In this document: one piece after another, positions 57,720 through 63,181 of the stretch
Layout: the number at the start of each line of letters is the position of its first letter
How positions within the stretch are numbered: position 1 is the stretch's first letter
Source of the DNA: Prochlorococcus sp. AG-388-A01
GTDB lineage: Bacteria; Cyanobacteriota; Cyanobacteriia; PCC-6307; Cyanobiaceae
Direction of reading: 5' to 3'
NCBI GenBank assembly: GCA_003279945.1
Contig: QCGK01000009.1
Location: 1-63,181, forward strand
Length of the DNA: 63,181 nt
Program-made: the position numbers and the translations under genes
The notes under the pieces: model-generated
Told to the model about the DNA's origin: nothing
Database searches by the model: none
What the model saw: only the letters and a program-made list of their open reading frames with translations

Positions 57720-58628
57720 ATGAAATATACAATAGGTTATATGCAAAATAAAAATCAACAAATTAAATTAAGTACTTTTTTTGAATTATTAAGGTGGAAT
57801 AAGCCGACTGGAAGAATGATCTTACTTATTCCTGCTGGATGGAGTTTATATTTAACCCCAGATGCTAATCCAACATTTTTAATGTTGTTAAGAATAATCA
57901 TAGGAGGACTACTAGTAAGTGGATTAGGCTGCGTGGTTAATGATATTTGGGACAAAAAAATTGATCAAAGCGTTTATAGGACAAAAAATAGACCCCTAGC
58001 TGCAAATAAAATTGGTCTTAAAACGGCATTTTCAATTCTTTTCTTTTTAATTTTATGTAGTTTCTTTTTAACTTTGTCACTACCTCAACCTGGAAGGATC
58101 CTTTCCATTTCACTTGCTTTTTTAGCATTACCCATTATTTTAATTTATCCTTCTGCCAAAAGATGGTTTAAATATCCTCAATTAATCTTATCCATATGCT
58201 GGGGTTTTGCTGTCTTAATTCCCTGGGCCGCAAATGAAGGCAATTTGAATAGTATTGTTTTATTGTTTTGCTGGTTAGCTACCATTTTTTGGACTTTTGG
58301 CTTTGACACAATTTATGCTTTAGCAGATAAAAAATATGATATCAAAATTGGAATAAATAGTTCCGCTGTTAACCTCAAGAAAAGTACAAAAATAACAATT
58401 CAAATTTGTTATTTTTTAACTTCTAGTTTTCTCGCATTATGCGGACTTATTAATCAAATGGATTTTATTTTTTGGCCAATTTGGCTTACAACGTCAATCT
58501 TAATGCAGAGAGATATACTAAAGGTATTTCCTGAGGAAAAGCAATCAATAAAAAATATTGGGAATCACTTCAAAAATCAATCAATTTATGGAGGAATCCT
58601 TTTATTAGGAATTATTATTGCCTCATAA
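57720..58628 (+). CDS. UbiA-family prenyltransferase (4-hydroxybenzoate type)
   Basis: 302 residues, about eight or nine membrane helices. The two Asp-rich motifs are NDIWDKKIDQSV near residue 75 and DTIYALADKKYDIKIG near residue 197. It could attach the solanesyl chain in plastoquinone synthesis. The ATG at 57720 is used; the ATG at 57741 is also possible. Confidence 0.9.
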   Translation: MKYTIGYMQNKNQQIKLSTFFELLRWNKPTGRMILLIPAGWSLYLTPDANPTFLMLLRIIIGGLLVSGLGCVVNDIWDKKIDQSVYRTKNRPLAANKIGLKTAFSILFFLILCSFFLTLSLPQPGRILSISLAFLALPIILIYPSAKRWFKYPQLILSICWGFAVLIPWAANEGNLNSIVLLFCWLATIFWTFGFDTIYALADKKYDIKIGINSSAVNLKKSTKITIQICYFLTSSFLALCGLINQMDFIFWPIWLTTSILMQRDILKVFPEEKQSIKNIGNHFKNQSIYGGILLLGIIIAS

Positions 58629-58637
58629 ATTCTAAAT

Positions 58638-59507
58638 ATGGTTTTTAGATTAAAAAAAGGTGATCTAATAGATATTTTAGCTCCAAGTTCCTTTATTGAT
58701 GAAGAAGAAAATTTTCAAAAAGGCATAGCAATCTTAAAAAAATGGGGCTTGGAAATTAATGAAAATAATTCTCTATCAAAAAAATTTGGTTATTTTGCAG
58801 GTGATGATCCAACAAGATTCGAAGAACTGGAAAAAGCACAAAATAGTAAGCTAATCATTTTTGCAAAAGGAGGTTGGGGTTCAGCAAGACTATTAGAAAA
58901 AGAACCTTCTTGGCAGAATGGTTTAATGCTTGGATTCTCAGATACCTGTTCTTTATTACTATCTAAATATTCTCAAGGATTTATAGGTTCTATTCATGGG
59001 CCCATGGTTACTGGCCTTTTCAAAGAGCCAGAGTGGAGTCTTGAGAGATTAAGAAATTTACTTTTTGAGGGATATGTTGAGGACATAAGAGGAATTCCTT
59101 TAAGAGGTGGTAAAGCCAAAGGAGAAATTATCGTTTCTAACTTAACTATTGCTACTTTTTTAATTGGTACTAATCACTTTCCAGATTGCAAAGGGAAAAT
59201 AATAATTTTTGAAGATATTAATGAAGATATTTATAAAATTGATCGCATGTTGACTTACCTAAGGATGACTAAAACAATTACCGAAATTGCGGGTATTGGA
59301 TTCGGAAGTTTTTCTAATAATTCCTGCGACCTAGAATGGAAAGATTTACTAAAAAACTGCATTATTGAAAGACTCCAAGAGTTTGATTTTCCTATTCTTT
59401 TTGACCTCCCCATAGGCCACATATCAGGAAATGCATGCATCCCGTTAGGGTATGAAGCAACTCTAAATGGTGATAACGGCATTCTTAGTATCGATAAACC
59501 TTTTTAA
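58638..59507 (+). CDS. ldcA: LD-carboxypeptidase (S66 family)
   Basis: 289 residues. The catalytic Ser of the GFSDT motif near residue 97, the Glu in IIFEDINEDIYKIDRM near residue 194, and the His in GHISGN near 263 make the Ser-Glu-His triad of MccF/LdcA peptidases. It trims muropeptides for recycling. Its stop touches the convergent ispD stop directly. Confidence 0.92.
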   Translation: MVFRLKKGDLIDILAPSSFIDEEENFQKGIAILKKWGLEINENNSLSKKFGYFAGDDPTRFEELEKAQNSKLIIFAKGGWGSARLLEKEPSWQNGLMLGFSDTCSLLLSKYSQGFIGSIHGPMVTGLFKEPEWSLERLRNLLFEGYVEDIRGIPLRGGKAKGEIIVSNLTIATFLIGTNHFPDCKGKIIIFEDINEDIYKIDRMLTYLRMTKTITEIAGIGFGSFSNNSCDLEWKDLLKNCIIERLQEFDFPILFDLPIGHISGNACIPLGYEATLNGDNGILSIDKPF

Positions 59508-60179
59508 CTAGGAGTTCTTCACAAAAAGTTTTGCTATTTTCAAATCTATAGGGGATGTAATTTTTATATTTGAGTAAGTTCCTTCAATAATTTTTACTTT
59601 CCAATTAAGCATTTCGAATAGTGAGGCATCATCTGTGACTTTCCAGTTTTTATCAATTGCGATCGTATGAGCTTTTTTTAAGCTAGTTACTAAAAAGCCC
59701 TGAGGAGTTTGCGCTGCCCACAAATAATTTCTATCTGGTGTTTCTTTAATAAAACCTTCATTATCAACAATCTTTATTGTGTCAGTTACCTTAGTAGCCA
59801 AAATAACAGCTTCATTTTCATCTAATTGCCTGGCGCATTGATCTATCAATTCAGGATTAATTAGACATCTAGCACCATCATGTATTAAAACTTTTTCAGC
59901 ATCTTTTGGCAGCGCTTTTAAACCATTAAAAACTGACTGTTGTCTCGTTTCACCACCGTTAATCCAATGAACTTTATTGGCAAAATCCTTTACTGAATTT
60001 AATAATAATTCTTTATCTTTAGGTTGCCCAATTATTCCAACCCAATTTGTTGAACTTGCAGAAAATACAGATTTAAGTGTCCAATAAATCAGAGACTCTC
60101 CCTCTAAATCAATAAGTAATTTATTTTTTCCAGCTTTCATTCTGCTACCACTCCCTGCAGCTGGTATTAAAAAGTGCAC
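59508..60179 (-). CDS. ispD: 2-C-methyl-D-erythritol 4-phosphate cytidylyltransferase
   Basis: Third step of the MEP isoprenoid pathway, feeding carotenoids and chlorophyll phytol. 223 residues. [17 protein letters not shown] (6-22) binds [14 protein letters not shown] near residue 101, and TDTIK near residue 136 fit. The last few residues at the C-terminus are ordinary. Confidence 0.96.
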   Translation of the reverse strand: MHFLIPAAGSGSRMKAGKNKLLIDLEGESLIYWTLKSVFSASSTNWVGIIGQPKDKELLLNSVKDFANKVHWINGGETRQQSVFNGLKALPKDAEKVLIHDGARCLINPELIDQCARQLDENEAVILATKVTDTIKIVDNEGFIKETPDRNYLWAAQTPQGFLVTSLKKAHTIAIDKNWKVTDDASLFEMLNWKVKIIEGTYSNIKITSPIDLKIAKLFVKNS

Positions 60180-60272
60180 GATAATAAGGTCTTAATATTT
60201 TCTAGACAATTATAAATAAAATCAATATCTTTACACAAATAGTACTACGATTGAAAATTATTAAATCTCATA

Positions 60273-61022
60273 ATGTCAAATACAGATTCATTATCAGGAA
60301 AAGTTGCTTTAATCACTGGAGCTAGCAGAGGAATTGGGAAAGAAATTGCTTTAGAACTAAGTCGCTTAGGCGCAGAAGTTTTTATTAATTACTCTTCATC
60401 CGATGAAAAAGCTGAAGAAGTTGTAAATTCAATAAAAAATTCGAGAGGTAAAGCTCATAAATTAAAATTTGATGTATCAAAAGAGGATTCTGTCAGTTCA
60501 GCTTTTGAAGAAATCATAAAAATTAATGGCACAATTGATATCCTTATTAACAATGCTGGTATTACTAGAGATGGACTATTGATGAGAATGAAATCGGAAC
60601 AATGGGATGACGTATTAAATACAAACTTAAAAGGAGTTTTTCTTTGTACAAAATACGCTTCAAAATTTATGATGAAAAAAAGAAGTGGTAGTATCGTAAA
60701 TATTTCATCTGTTGTTGGATTAATTGGTAATCCTGGTCAAGCAAATTATTCTGCAGCCAAAGCTGGAGTTATTGGATTCACCAAAACTTGCGCTAAAGAA
60801 TTTGCTTCAAGAGGTATAAACGTAAATGCAATAGCTCCGGGCTTTATAGAAACAGAGATGACTGAAAAACTTAATACTGACGATATTCTTAAAATTATTC
60901 CTTTAGGGAAATTAGGAAGTTGCTCTCAAATTGCAAACTTAGTATCATTCTTAGTTTCAAGTAATGCTGGAAGTTACATTACAGGACAAACAATTAGTAT
61001 TGACGGTGGTATGAGTATTTAA
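60273..61022 (+). CDS. fabG: 3-oxoacyl-[acyl-carrier-protein] reductase
   Basis: Reduces beta-ketoacyl-ACP in fatty acid synthesis. 249 residues, SDR fold: TGASRGIGKEIA at 16-27, NNAGITRDG near residue 93, catalytic ISSVVG and YSAAKAG (Ser-Tyr-Lys). ATG start fits. Ends directly against the convergent 59-residue ORF. Confidence 0.96.
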   Translation: MSNTDSLSGKVALITGASRGIGKEIALELSRLGAEVFINYSSSDEKAEEVVNSIKNSRGKAHKLKFDVSKEDSVSSAFEEIIKINGTIDILINNAGITRDGLLMRMKSEQWDDVLNTNLKGVFLCTKYASKFMMKKRSGSIVNISSVVGLIGNPGQANYSAAKAGVIGFTKTCAKEFASRGINVNAIAPGFIETEMTEKLNTDDILKIIPLGKLGSCSQIANLVSFLVSSNAGSYITGQTISIDGGMSI

Positions 61023-61202
61023 TTATGTACTTTCGTAAGGTTGGCCCAATTCATCTCTCAACCTTCTAATTTTTTGTAAGAGTTTTAGTCTTCTACTTCT
61101 AGCAGTTAAAGTCAAGAAAAACCTTAGAGGAAAATATATTAGTGTCATAGCAATCGCGAGGATTGCTGTAAGAGTAAAAATAAGATTATTTGTTTCATCC
61201 AT
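61023..61202 (-). CDS. Small one-helix membrane protein, unknown
   Basis: 59 residues: MDETNNL, a hydrophobic helix (about 8-32: IFTLTAILAIAMTLIYFPLRFFL), then a basic tail TARSRRLKLLQKIRRLRDELGQPYEST. It is short, so easily missed. The tail pattern (single helix with arginine-rich C-terminus) resembles small thylakoid membrane proteins. No function known; stop adjoins the fabG stop. Confidence 0.72.
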   Translation of the reverse strand: MDETNNLIFTLTAILAIAMTLIYFPLRFFLTLTARSRRLKLLQKIRRLRDELGQPYEST

Positions 61203-61333
61203 ATCTTAAAGATACTCTTATTTAAATTAATTTGTATGTCTCATTAAAAGAAATTCGGCTTTCCCCACTTAATAAAATATCCCTTAAAAATGATTCTATG
61301 GGAGATTAGAATAAGATAAAAGATCCAGTAAAC

Positions 61334-63016
61334 ATGGCAAAACAGTTAAGTTTTTCTAATGAATCAAGAGAAGCGCTAGAAAAAGGTGTGAATTTCGTAG
61401 CTAATGCAGTAAAGGTTACTATTGGGCCGAAGGCAAAAAACGTAGTAATTGAAAGAAAATTTGGTTCGCCAGATATAGTAAGAGATGGATCCACTGTTGC
61501 TAAAGAGATTGAGATTGAAAACCCTATTTCTAATTTAGGTGCGAAATTAATAGAACAAGTTGCATCCAAGACAAAAGAGAGTGCTGGCGATGGAACAACA
61601 ACAGCAACTATTTTGACTCAGAAGATGGTTCAGGAGGGATTAAAAAATATTGCTTCTGGTGCCAGTCCTATAGAGTTAAAAAAAGGTATGGAGGTAGGCC
61701 TAGCTTTTGTTTTAGAAAAATTAAGTTCCAAAAGTATTTCATTAAGTGGTTCTGATATCCAAAAAGTTGCAACAGTTAGTGCTGGAGGTGATGAAGAAAT
61801 TGGATCTATAATTTCGAAAGCAATGGAGATTGTTACTTCTGATGGTGTAATAACTGTTGAAGAATCTCAATCACTAGAAACAGAATTAGATATAACTGAA
61901 GGAATGTCTTTTGATAGAGGTTATAGTTCTCCATATTTCGTAACAGACCAAGAAAGACAAATTTGTGAACTTGAAAACCCTAAAATATTAATAACTGATC
62001 AAAAAATCTCAACTTTAGTTGATCTGGTTCCAATACTTGAGGAAATTCAGAAGTCAGGCTCACCTTTTCTAATTCTTGCTGAAGATATCGAAGGAGAGGC
62101 TTTAACCACTCTGGTTTTGAATAAGAATAGTGGGGTTTTAAATGTAGCTTCCGTAAGAGCTCCGTTATTTGGTGAGAGAAGAAAAGCTGCACTTGAAGAT
62201 ATTGCAATTCTTACAGGGTCTAAGTTAATTAGCGAAGATAAATCGATGACACTTGATAAAGTATCGATTAATGATTTAGGCAAAGCAAAAAAAATAACTA
62301 TTACAAAGGATAAAACTACAATTATTGCCTTCGAAGACACTAAAGATTTAGTTAAGGCCCGAGTAGAGAAATTAAAGAGAGAAGTTAATATAACTGAATC
62401 AGAGTATGATCAGGATAAAATCAATGAAAGGATAGCCAAACTTGCCGGAGGAGTAGCTCTTATTAAAGTAGGAGCTGCTACAGAAACAGAGATGAAATAT
62501 AAAAAGTTGAGAATTGAAGATTCCCTTAATGCTACGAAAGCTGCTATTGAAGAGGGTGTTGTTTCTGGAGGAGGACAAACTTTAATTGAAATATCAAATG
62601 ACCTTTTAAATTTAAGTCAAACATCTTCCGATGATTTAAAAACAGGTATAAATATAGTTAAAGAAGCTCTTTTGGAACCTACCAAACAAATAGCAAAAAA
62701 TGCTGGTTTTAATGGTGATGTAGTTGTAGCTGAAATTAAAAGACTTAACAAAGGTTTTAATGCTAATTCAGGAAAATATGAGGATTTAAAAGAGTCAGGA
62801 ATATTAGATCCAACCAAAGTTATACGATTAGCTCTTCAAGATTCAGTATCTATTGCAGCTATGCTACTTACAACAGAAGTTGCTATGGCCGACATTCCAG
62901 AGCCTGAAGCCGCAGCCCCTGGAGGACCAGGTGGAGATCCAATGGGAGGAATGGGAGGAATGGGTGGTATGGGTATGCCAGGAATGGGTGGCATGGGTAT
63001 GCCGGGAATGATGTAA
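61334..63016 (+). CDS. groEL: 60-kDa chaperonin GroEL, copy without adjacent groES
   Basis: 560 residues. [11 protein letters not shown] near residue 34, the ATP-binding [10 protein letters not shown] near 85, and a C-terminal GGM-rich tail ([15 protein letters not shown], partly repeated) typical of bacterial chaperonins. No groES precedes it; the upstream neighbour is a divergent small ORF, so this is probably the second, stand-alone copy. I see no CIRCE repeat upstream. Confidence 0.96.
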   Translation: MAKQLSFSNESREALEKGVNFVANAVKVTIGPKAKNVVIERKFGSPDIVRDGSTVAKEIEIENPISNLGAKLIEQVASKTKESAGDGTTTATILTQKMVQEGLKNIASGASPIELKKGMEVGLAFVLEKLSSKSISLSGSDIQKVATVSAGGDEEIGSIISKAMEIVTSDGVITVEESQSLETELDITEGMSFDRGYSSPYFVTDQERQICELENPKILITDQKISTLVDLVPILEEIQKSGSPFLILAEDIEGEALTTLVLNKNSGVLNVASVRAPLFGERRKAALEDIAILTGSKLISEDKSMTLDKVSINDLGKAKKITITKDKTTIIAFEDTKDLVKARVEKLKREVNITESEYDQDKINERIAKLAGGVALIKVGAATETEMKYKKLRIEDSLNATKAAIEEGVVSGGGQTLIEISNDLLNLSQTSSDDLKTGINIVKEALLEPTKQIAKNAGFNGDVVVAEIKRLNKGFNANSGKYEDLKESGILDPTKVIRLALQDSVSIAAMLLTTEVAMADIPEPEAAAPGGPGGDPMGGMGGMGGMGMPGMGGMGMPGMM

Positions 63017-63020
63017 AAAT

Positions 63021-63181
63021 TTAACTTGCTTTTTTATCGTTATTAATCCATTTTCTTAAATTTTTAATATTAGGAAGTGGTAATTGCAGGGTATTAGAAA
63101 GTTGATTTATATTATTAGAATTTTGATCTTTGCTAAATATTCTTTTACTGCTATAAGTTTCTAGACGATTTGATTCAAATT
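63021..63181 (-). CDS. Unknown protein, C-terminal part only
   Basis: The minus-strand frame is open from the window edge to a TAA at 63021-63023, giving about 52 residues ending KNLRKWINNDKKAS. Polar, serine- and asparagine-rich, with LQLPLPNIKN before the end. No family recognised from this part, and the start lies outside the window. Confidence 0.55.
   Translation of the reverse strand, partial: FESNRLETYSSKRIFSKDQNSNNINQLSNTLQLPLPNIKNLRKWINNDKKAS

Noticed and set aside
61203..61333. Heat-shock CIRCE element upstream of groEL
   Set aside because: No nine-base TTAGCACTC-type inverted repeat is present in the spacer.
62940..63010. Repeated GGAATGGG-like units at the end of groEL
   Set aside because: These encode the ordinary GGM tail of chaperonins, not a CRISPR or mobile repeat.

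Overview
This window looks like core chromosome of a high-light type Prochlorococcus (marine picocyanobacterium). The DNA is strongly A+T-rich, genes are packed head to tail with almost no spacer, and gene products include a picocyanobacterial photosynthetic set: psaF, psaJ, psb27, petC, petA, a high-light-inducible protein, and the 64-residue hyperconserved protein known from Prochlorococcus and marine Synechococcus. I cannot name the strain. I see no prophage, insertion sequence, CRISPR array or genomic island. The only gene-free stretch near 300 bases lies between priA and sigA, and part of it holds a short ORF.

Layout. 1-3.1 kb: end of cobO, then pyrH, frr and a geranylgeranyl-reductase-like flavoprotein. 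3.1-7.8 kb (minus): transaldolase, the division transpeptidase ftsI with an FtsL-like small membrane gene just upstream, and a CPBP intramembrane protease. 7.9-11.6 kb: a tandem histidine phosphatase, then a minus operon of an 84-residue protein, ppa1, an ArsC-like gene and lepB; a small putative HTH gene faces proS. 11.8-20.8 kb: proS, psb27, purA, a sugar/adenosine kinase, cutA, cobK, ssb, argB and two cyanobacterial DUF genes. 20.8-28.7 kb: priA, the principal sigma factor, hemC, ppa2, an M32 carboxypeptidase, a YjbQ-family gene and a pterin dehydratase. 28.7-36.9 kb: a COG0523 GTPase with a perfect His-rich repeat, the iron permease futB, larC, xth and hemL. 37-42.5 kb: an SPFH protein, yajQ, a paired SLOG-like and P-loop/DRTGG unit, an SDR and map. 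42.5-45 kb: a translation island of rplS, tRNA-Trp, hcp, tRNA-Asp and gltX. 45-48.5 kb: nhaP, hli, tsaD, psaF, psaJ. 48.5-55.5 kb: gmk, an NFACT protein, tatC, a DUF3067 gene, petC, petA, lgt, cobM. 55.5-63.2 kb: a RodZ-like protein, ppx, a UbiA prenyltransferase, LD-carboxypeptidase, ispD, fabG, groEL, and the end of an unknown gene.

The genes cover housekeeping (nucleotide synthesis, translation, cell wall), tetrapyrrole and cobalamin synthesis (hemC, hemL, cobO, cobK, cobM in separate places) and photosynthetic electron transfer. Points of most interest are the hyperconserved protein between two tRNAs, a likely inactive pyrophosphatase paralogue, an FtsL candidate, an unlisted short ORF whose stop overlaps the priA start, an internal lipobox in a DUF3153 protein, and a dozen convergent gene pairs whose 3' ends touch or overlap with no room for a terminator. 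Starts were adjusted by eye where an ATG next to the preceding stop looked better than the longest frame; many starts appear to be TTG or GTG.
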